A stretch of 64,000 nucleotides of DNA, taken from contig CAVZFL010000001.1 of assembly GCA_963774555.1 (NCBI GenBank), positions 558,001-622,000 on the forward strand, read 5' to 3'. This stretch comes from VRUE01 sp963774555 (lineage in GTDB: Bacteria; Actinomycetota; Thermoleophilia; Solirubrobacterales; 70-9). How positions within the stretch are numbered: the first letter of the stretch is position 1; every line of letters starts with the position of its first letter. The translations under genes were made by a program, and so were the position numbers. The notes below the pieces were generated by a model that had not been told where the DNA came from, did not search any database, and saw only the letters and a list, made by a program, of their open reading frames with translations. Shown here piece by piece: positions 1-10,124 of the stretch.

Positions 1-517
1 CCAGCACGTCCTCCTTGGTGACCTTTGCGCCGGGACCTGAGCCAGCTACCGAGCCAAGGTCGACGCCATGCTCAACCGCAGCTCTGCGCGCGACCGGCGT
101 CGCGCGGACGTCGGCAGCCCCGCCGTTGGAACCCTCGGAGTCCGAGCCATCCGACTGCGGGTGGTGTGGGGCAGGGGGGGTCGAGGACGGTGTTGACCCG
201 CCCGCAGGCCCCCCCTGCCCCGCGACAGGACCCGCAGCCGATTCGTTTGAGCCCTCGGAGGAGCCCTCGCCAGGTTCCATCTCAGCCAATGGCGCTCCAA
301 CCGGCACCTCGTCGTCAACAGACACCAGCAGTTTCGTAATGACGCCGTCCGCCGGCGCCGGCACCTCGGCATCGACCTTGTCCGTCGACACCTCGACCAC
401 CGTGTCGCCCTCGGCGACGAAATCCCCCACGGCGACGTGCCACTCGAGCACGATCCCCTCGGTGACCGACTCGCCCATTTCGGGCATTGCGATCTGCAGG
501 GTCGCCGTCTCCGCCAT
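1..517 (-). CDS. sucB: 2-oxoacid dehydrogenase E2 (dihydrolipoyl acyltransferase), N-terminal part
   Basis: The gene is cut by the window edge; 172 residues are visible from an ATG at 517. Residues 1-75 form a biotinyl/lipoyl domain that starts MAETATLQIAMPEMGESVTE and carries the lipoyl-lysine motif STDKVDAE near residue 45. A Gly/Ser/Pro-rich linker follows (about 80-135). A peripheral subunit-binding domain begins near 140 (RATPVARRAAVEHGVDL, then GPGAKVTKEDVL). E2 proteins transfer acyl groups to CoA in the 2-oxoglutarate, pyruvate or branched-chain dehydrogenase complexes. The PEMGESVTEG start favours the 2-oxoglutarate type, but the catalytic domain is outside the window, so the substrate is not settled. 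Confidence 0.9.
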   Translation of the reverse strand, partial: MAETATLQIAMPEMGESVTEGIVLEWHVAVGDFVAEGDTVVEVSTDKVDAEVPAPADGVITKLLVSVDDEVPVGAPLAEMEPGEGSSEGSNESAAGPVAGQGGPAGGSTPSSTPPAPHHPQSDGSDSEGSNGGAADVRATPVARRAAVEHGVDLGSVAGSGPGAKVTKEDVL

Positions 518-578
518 TTCTATGCTGAGTCTATGAAAACGGGGAGGCCCGCTTCGGAGTCGAGGTAGGCTGCAAGCG

Positions 579-2571
579 ATGGACTACTTCGTCACCGGGG
601 CCACCGGATTCATCGGCCGCAACCTCGTGCAGCGGCTGCTGCGGCGCGAGGGCACGATCTTCGCCCTGGTCCGCTCCGGCTCGCGGGGGCGCATGGAGGA
701 GCTGCGGACCGCCTGGGGGCCCGACGGGGCGCGGGTGGTCCCGATCGACGGCGACCTCGCCCAGCCCGGGCTCGGCGTCTCCGAGGAAGACCTGCTCGAC
801 GCTACGGGGCAAGGTCGACCACTTCTTCCACCTGGCGGCGATCTACGACATGACGGCCGGCGTCGAAGCGCAGGAGATCGCCAACGTCGAGGGCACCCGC
901 CACGCGGTTGAACTCGCCGGCGCGATCGACGCCGGCTGCTTCCACCAGATCAGCTCGATCGCCGTCGCCGGTCTCTACAAGGGCGAGTGGCGCGAGGACA
1001 TGTTCGACGAGGCCGAACACCTCGACACGCATCCCTACTTTCGCACCAAGCACGAGTCCGAGCGGGTCGTGCGCGAGGAGTGCCGCCGGCCCTGGCGCGT
1101 CTACCGGCCGGGGATCGTCGTCGGCGACTCGCGCACGGGGGAGATCGACAAGGTCGACGGTCCCTACTACGCCTTCAAGCTGCTGCAGCGGGCGCGCCGG
1201 GTGCTGCCGGGATGGCTGCCCGCGATCGGGGTCGAAGGCGGCGAGATCAACATCGTCCCGGTCGACTACGTCGCCGACGCGATCGACCACATCGCCCACA
1301 AGCCCGGCCTCGACCGCCAGGCCTTCAGCCTCACCGATCCGAGCCCGAAGAGCGCCGGCGAGATGATCAACCTCTTCGCCCGCGCCGCCGACGCGCCGCA
1401 GGCGGCGCTGAGGCTCGATTCGAACGTGACTGATCCGGCCACCTCGCTGGTCCGTACCGGCCTGCGCTTCTTCCCGCCGGCCAAGCGGGCGGCGAAGGCG
1501 GGCCTGGGGCAGCTGGGGATTCCCGCCGGGGTGCTCAACTACTTCAGCTACCCCACTCACTTCGACTCGAGCAACGCCGAGGCGGCGCTGGAGGGCTCGG
1601 GGATCTCGGTGCCGCCGCTGGAGTCCTACGCCGACCGCGTCTGGGACTACTGGGAGCGCACGCTCGACCCCGACCTCTTCAAGGACCGCTCGCTGAGCGC
1701 CGCGGTGCGCGGCAAGGTGGTGCTGATCACCGGCGCCTCCTCGGGGATCGGCAAGGCGGCCGCGGTTAAGGCTGCAGACGCGGGCGCGACGGTGCTGCTG
1801 GTGGCGCGCTCAATCGACAAGCTGGAGGAGACCAAGCAGGAGATCGAGCGGGCGGGCGGCGTCGCCCATATCCACCGCTGCGACCTCGCCGACGTCGAGG
1901 ACATCGAGCGCATGGCCGATGAGGTGCTCGCCTACCACGGCCGGGTCGACGTCCTCGTCAACAACGCCGGCCGCTCGATCCGCCGTTCGGTCGGCCTCTC
2001 CTACGATCGCTTCCACGACTACGAGCGGACGATCCAGCTCAACTACCTCGGCGCGGTGCGGCTGATTCTCGCCCTGCTGCCCTCGATGCGGGCGCACAAG
2101 TCGGGCCACATCATCAACATCAGCTCGATCGGCACGCAGACCAACCCGCCGCGCTTCTCCGCCTACGTGGCCTCGAAGGCGGCGCTCGACGCCTTCGGCC
2201 GCGTGATCGCCTCCGAGGTGATCGACGACGGCGTCAGCATCACCACGATCCACATGCCGCTGGTGCGCACGCCGATGATCGCGCCGACCCGGATGTACGA
2301 CGTCTTCCCGGCGATCTCGCCGGAGGAGGCGGCGGAGATGATCGCGGGGGCGATGATCCACCGGCCGAAGAAGGTGGCGACGCGGCTGGGGACGTTCGGC
2401 GAGCTGCTCTACGCGGTGGCGCCGAAGGCGAGCGACCGGATCTTGAACCAGGCGTATCGACTGTTCCCGGAGTCGCAGGCGGCCAAGGGCAAGTCGGAGG
2501 AGGCGCCCGACAAGGCGCCCTCGACCGAGGCCGTTGCCTTCGCGCACCTGATGAAAGGCGTGCATTGGTAG
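579..2571 (+). CDS. Two-domain fatty acyl-CoA reductase / SDR protein (frameshifted as assembled)
   Basis: The N-terminal half is an extended SDR of the thioester-reductase/male-sterility type, with the Rossmann motif VTGATGFIG at residues 6-14. The C-terminal half is a classical SDR (VLITGASSGIG, NNAGRS, then the S-Y-K triad in INISSIG and SAYVASKAA). This architecture and the length of about 660 residues match mycobacterial AcrA1/FcrA-type fatty acyl-CoA reductases, which make fatty alcohols. The reading frame shifts near 800-812: after DLLDA the text continues in frame as GKVDHFFHLAAIYDMTAG only if two bases are restored in a GACG(CG)CTACGG context. The start is the ATG at 579. The neighbour on the same strand is an alkyl-DHAP synthase homologue, the expected next enzyme for ether lipids. 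The frameshift is more likely an assembly error than decay. Confidence 0.8.
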
Positions 2572-2673
2572 GCGCAGGGCGCCCCTCTCCAGGAGGCCGT
2601 TGCGCAGCAGATCGCGGGCAACGTCTTTAGGCGTGGTCCCTTGAGCCTCCTGGAGAGGGGCGCCCTGCGCCTA
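2569..2673. repeat. Long nested palindrome spanning the acyl-CoA reductase stop codon
   Basis: The arms 2569-2597 and 2645-2673 are perfect inverted repeats of 29 bp (left arm begins TAGGCGCAGGGCGCCCCTCT). The 47-nt loop holds a smaller hairpin (CGTTGC...GCAACG). The TAG stop of the upstream gene is the first three bases of the left arm. It has no T-tract, so a simple intrinsic terminator is unlikely. It is one of a set of similar structures in the window. Confidence 0.9.
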
Positions 2674-2689
2674 CCTCGGAGGGCCTTGC

Positions 2690-4318
2690 ATGGGTGAGCG
2701 GAGGCTCAAGCACTGGGGGTGGGGGTATGAGGATCAGGCGCCGTCCAAAGAGGAGCTGGGGCAGGCGGCGGCGGGGATCAGGGAGCGGCTTGGGTTCGGG
2801 GGTAAGGTCGAGGAGCCGGTGCCACTCGAGGGGGTTGAGATTCGTGGGGCGCGGCTGAAAGCACCGGCGTCTTTGGGGGATCTGTTCACCGATGACCACT
2901 ACGAGCGCGTGTCTCATGCGCTCGGCAAGGCGTATCGGGACGTGGTTCGGGGGTTTCGGGGGGAATTCGAGAATCCGCCGGATCTTGTTGCCTACCCCAG
3001 GGACGAGTCCGAGATCGAGGTGGTGCTTTCTTGGGCCGAGGCCGAGGGGGCTGCGGTCATTCCCTTTGGCGGTGGGACGAGTGTGGTCGGTGGGGTGGAG
3101 GCCCGGCTGGGGGACCGGCCGGTGGTCTCGCTCGATTTGAGGCGCTTGGACCGGGTGCTCGAGGTCGATGCCGAGTCGCTGGCGGCGCGGATCCAGGCAG
3201 GGGCCACCGGGCCGGGGTTGGAAGACCAGCTGCGGGAGCACGGGCTGACGTTGCGGCACTTCCCGCAGTCCTTCGAGTACTCGACGCTGGGCGGCTGGGT
3301 GGCGACGCGGGCCGGCGGGCACTTCGCGACGCTCTACACCCACATCGACGACCTGGTCGAGTCGGTGCGGGCGATCACGCCGCGGGGGACTTGGGAGAGC
3401 CGGCGGCTGCCGGGGTCCGGAGCGGGTCCATCGCCCGACCGGGCGCTGATCGGCTCGGAGGGGATCCTCGGGGTGATCGCCGAGGCCTGGGTGCGGGTGC
3501 GCCCGCGCCCCGAGTTCAAGTCCTCCTGCAGCGTCGAGTTCGACGACTTCCTCGCCGCCGCCGGCGCGGTGCGCGAGATCTCCCAGTCCGGCCTCCACCC
3601 GTCCAATTGCCGCCTCCTCGACGCCCTCGAGGCCGGTACGACCGGCGCCGGTTCGGGCGAGAAGCACCTGATGGTGCTCGGCTTCGAGTCCGCGCACCTC
3701 CCGGTTGACGAGCCGATGCGCCTGGCCCTCGACATAGCCCAATCCCACGGCGGCACCCCCAACAGCCCGCCGACGGGACGAAAACCGACACATAGCGACC
3801 GGAATAGTCCCGTCGACCCGCAATCTGCGGCTTGGCGCGGGGCGTTTTTGCTGGCGCCTTATTTGCGGGATACGTTTGTGGCTTGTGGGGTGCTCAGCGA
3901 GACTTTTGAGACGGCGATCACCTGGGATCGGTTCGAGGATTTCCATGCGACGACGATGGACGCCGTGCGGGCCAAGGTCGCGGAGGTCTGCGACGCGCCG
4001 GCTGAGGGCCCGGGCGCGCCGCGCGTCAGCTGTCGCTTCACCCACGTTTACCCCGACGGCCCGGCGCCCTACTTCACCGTCCTCGCCCCCGCCATCCGCC
4101 GCGGCGAGGTCGAGCAGTGGGACGAGATCAAGGCCGCCGCGGGCGAGGCCGTGATCGAAGGCGGCGGCACGATCACCCACCACCACGCCGTCGGCCGCGA
4201 CCACCGCCCCTGGTACGACCGCCAGCGCCCGGCCCCCTTCGCCGCCGCCCTCCGCGCCGCCAAGCGTGAGCTGGACCCCGCCGCCATCCTCAACCCCGGC
4301 GTCCTAATCGACCCCTAG
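2690..4318 (+). CDS. FAD-binding oxidase, alkyldihydroxyacetonephosphate synthase family
   Basis: 542 residues. An N-terminal segment (RRLKHWGWGYE) typical of the AGPS family precedes a PCMH-type FAD-binding domain: PDLVAYPRDESEIE near 97, the FAD-contacting PFGGGTSVVGG near 125, and PQSFEYSTLGGWVATRAGGH near 190-210. The C-terminal cap contains THVYPDG and GGTITHHHAVGRDHRPWY, the region with the family's active-site histidines. Family members exchange the acyl chain of acyl-DHAP for a fatty alcohol; others are D-lactate/glycolate-type oxidases. Placement next to a fatty acyl-CoA reductase supports the AGPS role. Residues near 360-375 are encoded by a palindromic insertion (3771-3815). The ATG at 2690 is used; GTG at 2694 is out of frame. 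Confidence 0.8.
   Translation: MGERRLKHWGWGYEDQAPSKEELGQAAAGIRERLGFGGKVEEPVPLEGVEIRGARLKAPASLGDLFTDDHYERVSHALGKAYRDVVRGFRGEFENPPDLVAYPRDESEIEVVLSWAEAEGAAVIPFGGGTSVVGGVEARLGDRPVVSLDLRRLDRVLEVDAESLAARIQAGATGPGLEDQLREHGLTLRHFPQSFEYSTLGGWVATRAGGHFATLYTHIDDLVESVRAITPRGTWESRRLPGSGAGPSPDRALIGSEGILGVIAEAWVRVRPRPEFKSSCSVEFDDFLAAAGAVREISQSGLHPSNCRLLDALEAGTTGAGSGEKHLMVLGFESAHLPVDEPMRLALDIAQSHGGTPNSPPTGRKPTHSDRNSPVDPQSAAWRGAFLLAPYLRDTFVACGVLSETFETAITWDRFEDFHATTMDAVRAKVAEVCDAPAEGPGAPRVSCRFTHVYPDGPAPYFTVLAPAIRRGEVEQWDEIKAAAGEAVIEGGGTITHHHAVGRDHRPWYDRQRPAPFAAALRAAKRELDPAAILNPGVLIDP
3771..3815. repeat. In-frame palindrome inside the AGPS-like gene
   Basis: Perfect 9-bp arms CGACGGGAC (3771-3779) and GTCCCGTCG (3807-3815) enclose a 27-nt loop. 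The segment encodes a polar stretch (GRKPTHSDRNSPVD) between conserved parts of the cap domain. Base composition and codon use drop to an AT-richer interior. Confidence 0.7.
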
Positions 4319-4321
4319 CCG

Positions 4322-4366
4322 GGTGCAACGTTTTATCCCCCTCTGAAGGGGACAAGACGTTGCACC
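4322..4366. repeat. Hairpin repeat, GGTGCAACG family, copy 1
   Basis: Arms GGTGCAACG (4322-4330) and CGTTGCACC (4358-4366), with an inner CCCC...GGGG stem. It lies 3 bp after the AGPS-like stop codon. Three further copies are at 4393, 50994 and 51065. Confidence 0.9.
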
Positions 4367-4392
4367 TGTGGAAGTGGCGGTGCAAATGGCGC

Positions 4393-4439
4393 GGGTGCAA
4401 CGCTTTGTCCCCCCACTGGGTGGAGAATGCGTTGCACCC
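4393..4439. repeat. Hairpin repeat, GGTGCAACG family, copy 2
   Basis: Arms GGGTGCAACG (4393-4402) and CGTTGCACCC (4430-4439), with the interior CTTTGTCCCCCCAC...GGTGG. It forms a close pair with the copy at 4322, spaced like the pair between nuoI and nuoH. Confidence 0.9.
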
Positions 4440-4524
4440 TTCAGCGGCGGGCGCTCGCGGTACCCTGTCGCGACTGAACCTTCTAGGCCGGGAGCGGGAT
4501 TCCGCGTCTCGCCGGCCTCCCAGC

Positions 4525-5489
4525 GTGGAAACGATCACCTCCGAACAGCCGACCGTGCCGGCGCCCGTCGCCGCCAGCAACCCCTCGCTGGAGGACCCCG
4601 TGGTTCCGCGGCGCTCGCCGCTGCGGGCGGCAATCAAGACGGGGCGGCCGCAGGAGTGGATCAAGAACCTCTTCGTCTTCGCCGGTCTGCTCTTCTCCGG
4701 CAAGTTCAACCAGCCGCACGAGGTGCTCGAGGCGATCGCTCACCTTCGTCTCGTTCTGCTTCGATCTCCAGCGCCGGCTACTACGTCAACGATCTGGTCG
4801 ACGTCGAGCTCGACCGCAAGCATCCGAAGAAGCGCTTCCGGCCGCTGGCCGCGGGCGAGCTCTCGGAGGGGACAGCGAAGGCGATTGCACCGGGGCTGGC
4901 GATCCTTGCCATCGCGATCTCCTTCGCCACGGTCAACTGGGAAGTCGGCCTGATGGTGGTCGGCTACGGCGATCGCCCAGATGGCCTACAGCCTCGGCCT
5001 CAAGCAGATCGTGATCGTCGATGTGATGACGCTCGCCGGCCTCTTCATCCTCCGCGTCGCCGCCGGTGCCGTCGCCGTCGACGCCCACGCCTCCGAATGG
5101 CTGCTGCTCTGCACCGGCATGCTCGCCCTCTTCCTCGGCTTCACCAAGCGCCGCCAGGAGGCGGTCTCCGAGCTGCACGAGGGCACCAGCAGCCGCCCGG
5201 TGCTCGAGCACTACTCGCTCCCCTTCCTCGACCAGATGGTCGCCATGGTCACCACCGGCACCGTGATCAGCTACTCGATCTACGCCGTCAACTCGCCGAT
5301 GATCGGCAACAAGATGATGTGGACGATCCCGCCGGTCGTCTACGTGATCTTCCGCTACCTCTACCTGATCTACGACCGAGCCGACGACCGCTCGATCGCC
5401 GCGATGGTCTCCAAAGACAAGGGCATGGTCGCCGGCGGCAGCTCGCCTGGGTGATCGTCGCCTTCATCCTGCTCTACGTCTTCAAGTAA
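4525..5489 (+). CDS. ubiA: UbiA-family decaprenyl-phosphate phosphoribosyltransferase (four frameshifts as assembled)
   Basis: Pieced together, the product of about 320 residues reads RPQEWIKNLFVFAGLLFSGK, then YYVNDLVDVELDRKHPKKRF with RPLAAGELSEG, then AYSLGLKQIVIVDVMTLAG and a hydrophobic C-terminus. NDxxDxxxDxxHPxKxxRP is the prenyltransferase Asp-rich motif of the DPPR synthase (Rv3806c) branch of UbiA, which couples polyprenyl phosphate to phosphoribosyl pyrophosphate for cell-wall arabinan. Frame changes are needed near 4748 (+1), 4776 (+1), 4967 (+1) and 5447 (-1); these sum to a 963-nt frame. Start GTG 4525 is inferred. The precise motif conservation across all breaks argues for base-call errors rather than an old pseudogene. 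Confidence 0.75.
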
Positions 5490-5538
5490 CTGAAGTTGCA
5501 CCCAGCTTCGCACGATCAGACACAGTAGGTTTGGTCAG

Positions 5539-6111
5539 GTGAGCGAAACCATCGCGGTTGCGCTGATCACGGGTGGTCTGACTGGTATTACCGGTCTCTG
5601 CGGCGGGCTGCTCGGCTACCGCTCGGCGAAGAATCAGGGGGCCGTTACCTTGGCGGTGTCAAATCAGGCCGCTGGGGTGGAGTTGCAGAAGATCGGGGCG
5701 GAGAACGCCCGTCTGCGTGAGCAGCGTCGAGCCGACGCACGCGAGAAGCGCATGGGCTCCTATCAGGAGCTGGTTGACATCAGCACGAAGATCTACCGCC
5801 TCTTTGGGGAGTCTGTCGAGAAGTCCCGGATCGAACCGCTGGTCGAGCGATACAACTGGCTTTTTGCCGGCCTCCTGCTCTTTGCGCCCGACGAGGTCGA
5901 AGACCGTGCCTATGTCCTGAACGACGTGATCCGCGATGCCTGGGCGAAATACGAAGAAGCGGATCCCGCCCAGACCGAGGCCGAGCGCTGGCGACTCGCT
6001 TCCAAGCCTTATGAGGATGCGCTCGGAAATGCTTTGAACGATCTTGGCTTCGCGATGCGAAAAGACATCCAGAAATCCGACGAGAGCCTTGACGGGCCAG
6101 GACTTGACTAG
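5539..6111 (+). CDS. Hypothetical membrane-anchored coiled-coil protein
   Basis: 190 residues from GTG 5539. Residues 5-27 form a Gly/Leu-rich transmembrane helix (ALITGGLTGITGLCGGLLGY). A charged helical segment follows (VELQKIGAENARLREQRRAD, about 47-70), likely a coiled coil, and then a mostly helical cytoplasmic domain. No catalytic motif is visible and I do not recognise the family. It is a single gene between ubiA and a convergent hypothetical. No clear ribosome-binding site precedes the start. Confidence 0.6.
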   Translation: MSETIAVALITGGLTGITGLCGGLLGYRSAKNQGAVTLAVSNQAAGVELQKIGAENARLREQRRADAREKRMGSYQELVDISTKIYRLFGESVEKSRIEPLVERYNWLFAGLLLFAPDEVEDRAYVLNDVIRDAWAKYEEADPAQTEAERWRLASKPYEDALGNALNDLGFAMRKDIQKSDESLDGPGLD

Positions 6112-6117
6112 GGCGGG

Positions 6118-6429
6118 TCAGTCTGGCCGAACCGGAAGGTCGGAAACCAGTTCGGTCTTGCTCCCGCGCTGGAACTGCAGGTCGATTGTCTCGTTCTTGC
6201 GGTAGGTGCCGAAGAGGCCGAGGTACATCGCCAGCCAGCGGCCGGTGCCGACCTTCTCCTTGACGATCTGTCGCCTGAAGACGAGCTCGCCGGCGCGGAC
6301 GTCGTAGTCGGCGCCCTCACGCTGTTCGACCCCGTTGATGAAGACCACATAGGGCGCTTCCGCGCCGGCCGGCAGCTTCACCCGCCGCCCGGCGGCGTAG
6401 CTGCCCTTGGGGATCTCAGTCTCTGCCAT
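6118..6429 (-). CDS. Small conserved hypothetical protein
   Basis: 103 residues from ATG 6429, starting MAETEIPKGSYAAGRRV. The sequence is beta-rich, with a segment resembling short immunoglobulin-like or jelly-roll units (PYVVFINGVEQREGADYDVR, then ELVFRRQIVKEKVG). No signal peptide and no catalytic motif. It reads in the same direction as the downstream-numbered 6481-6834 gene and citrate synthase, with a palindrome between. Function unknown. Confidence 0.6.
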   Translation of the reverse strand: MAETEIPKGSYAAGRRVKLPAGAEAPYVVFINGVEQREGADYDVRAGELVFRRQIVKEKVGTGRWLAMYLGLFGTYRKNETIDLQFQRGSKTELVSDLPVRPD

Positions 6430-6435
6430 GGTTGG

Positions 6436-6479
6436 GTGGGGCGACTTATCGGGGTTATACGACGGGAAAGTCGCCCCAC
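6436..6479. repeat. Palindrome between two minus-strand genes
   Basis: Perfect 12-bp arms GTGGGGCGACTT (6436-6447) and AAGTCGCCCCAC (6468-6479) with a 20-nt loop. It fills the space between the gene ending at 6481 and the gene starting at 6429. No T-run follows on the minus strand. Confidence 0.85.
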
Positions 6480-6480
6480 G

Positions 6481-6826
6481 TCAAGCGGTCGCGCGCTCCA
6501 GAGTCTCCCGCACCAGGTCGAACGGCGTCTCGTGGCGGCTGGGGTCGAGCTCTTCCCGCCGCACGTTCCCTCGGAACGGCACGAACGTCCCATCCCCCCG
6601 CACGTCGATCCCCGCCACCGGCTTCCGGATCAACCCCTTGCCGCTGAGCTGCAACCGCGCATGAACCTGCGCCTCCGGCCCAAAGTCTCGCAACGAGGAA
6701 ACTCCCTTCACAGGTCCCTCGGCCCGAATCTCCAGCGCCCGTGTTCGCATCGCAGCGACCGCATCGGCGAGATCTTCGAAGGAAGCGTGGTCGACGTCGG
6801 AGCCGTGGCGAACGGTGAGCTTCCAG

Positions 6827-6834
<8 letters not shown>
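6481..6834 (-). CDS. Conserved hypothetical protein translationally coupled to citrate synthase
   Basis: 117 residues from GTG 6834, overlapping the end of citrate synthase by 8 bp. It begins VPSWKLTVRHGSDVDHASFE. A helix-rich N-terminus (DLADAVAAMRTRALEIRAEG) is followed by a beta-rich part (QVHARLQLSGKGLIRKPVAG, then IDVRGDGTFVPF). No known motif or signal peptide. The overlap implies co-expression with gltA. Function is not inferred. Confidence 0.6.
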
Positions 6835-8188
<1,354 letters not shown>

Positions 8189-8213
8189 TCTGTCAGCTTG
8201 CGAGCGCCGGCTG

Positions 8214-9137
<924 letters not shown>

Positions 9138-9176
9138 AAAGCGGAGCGTATAGGGAGCCGTCTATGGTTCGCCGCC

Positions 9177-10124
9177 GTGAAGGCGATTCAGATCGAGGAG
9201 TTCGGGGGGCCGGAGAAGCTGCAGCTGGTTGAGATCGACGACCCGCAGGCTGGTGACGGGATGGCCGTCGTCGAGGTTGCGCGCAGTGGGATCAACTTTG
9301 CGGACACGCACGCCACCCGCAACGACTACCTCGCCGAGCAGACCCTGCCGCTGATCCCCGGCGCCGAGGTCAGCGGGCGCACCGCTGACGGGCGGCGCGT
9401 CGCGGCGCTGCTGGGCAGCGGTGGCTATGCGCAGAAGGTCGCTGTGCCCGAGGCGCTGCTGGTCCCGCTGCCCGACGAGGTCGACGATGACCAGGCGGCA
9501 GGGATGCTGCTGCAGGGCCTGACCGCGATCGCGCTGGTGCAGCGCTGCGCGCGGATCGCGGCGGGGGAGACTCTGGTGGTCGAGGCAGCGGCCGGCGGCA
9601 CTGGCAGCCTCGCGGTGCAGCTCGGCAAGCGCGCTGGCGCCAAGGTGATCGGGCTCGCCTCCAGCGAGGAGAAGCGCGCCCTGGTCGAGCGGCTCGGCGC
9701 CGACGCCACCGTCGACTCGCGCTCCGAGGAGCTCGGTGCGGCGATCCGCGAGGCCAATGGTGGCGAGCGGGTCGACGCGGTCCTGCACATGAGCGGCGGC
9801 AAGTCCTTCGACGAGGAGCTAGGCATCCTCGCCCCGCTCGGCCGCATGGTCGTCTTCGGCATCGCCTCGCGCGAGCAGCGCGACGTCTCCACCGCCGCCC
9901 TGCTGCGCGGCTCGAAGTCGGTGATCGGCTTCTGGCTCGTCCACCTGCTCGCCCGCCAGGACCTCGCCGTGCCGATGATCGGCGAGCTGCTCGGCGCCGT
10001 CGCCGCCGGCGACCTCGAGGTAACCGTCGGCGGCGTCTACCCGCTATCCGAGGCCGCCCGCGCCCACGAAGACCTGATCGCGCGCCGCAGCAGCGGCAAG
10101 CTGCTGCTGGACCCGAGCCGATGA
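9177..10124 (+). CDS. Zinc-independent quinone oxidoreductase-like MDR protein
   Basis: 315 residues from GTG 9177 (VKAIQIEEFGGPEKLQ). The medium-chain dehydrogenase fold is clear: SGINFADTHATRNDY, the hinge PLPDEVDDDQAAGML, and the NADPH Rossmann segment VEAAAGGTGSLAVQLGKRAG near 140-160. The Cys/His zinc ligands of alcohol dehydrogenases are absent, as in QOR/zeta-crystallin enzymes, which reduce quinones or enones with NADPH. Its stop overlaps the next gene by ATGA, so it is probably co-translated with the RNA helicase. Confidence 0.85.
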   Translation: MKAIQIEEFGGPEKLQLVEIDDPQAGDGMAVVEVARSGINFADTHATRNDYLAEQTLPLIPGAEVSGRTADGRRVAALLGSGGYAQKVAVPEALLVPLPDEVDDDQAAGMLLQGLTAIALVQRCARIAAGETLVVEAAAGGTGSLAVQLGKRAGAKVIGLASSEEKRALVERLGADATVDSRSEELGAAIREANGGERVDAVLHMSGGKSFDEELGILAPLGRMVVFGIASREQRDVSTAALLRGSKSVIGFWLVHLLARQDLAVPMIGELLGAVAAGDLEVTVGGVYPLSEAARAHEDLIARRSSGKLLLDPSR

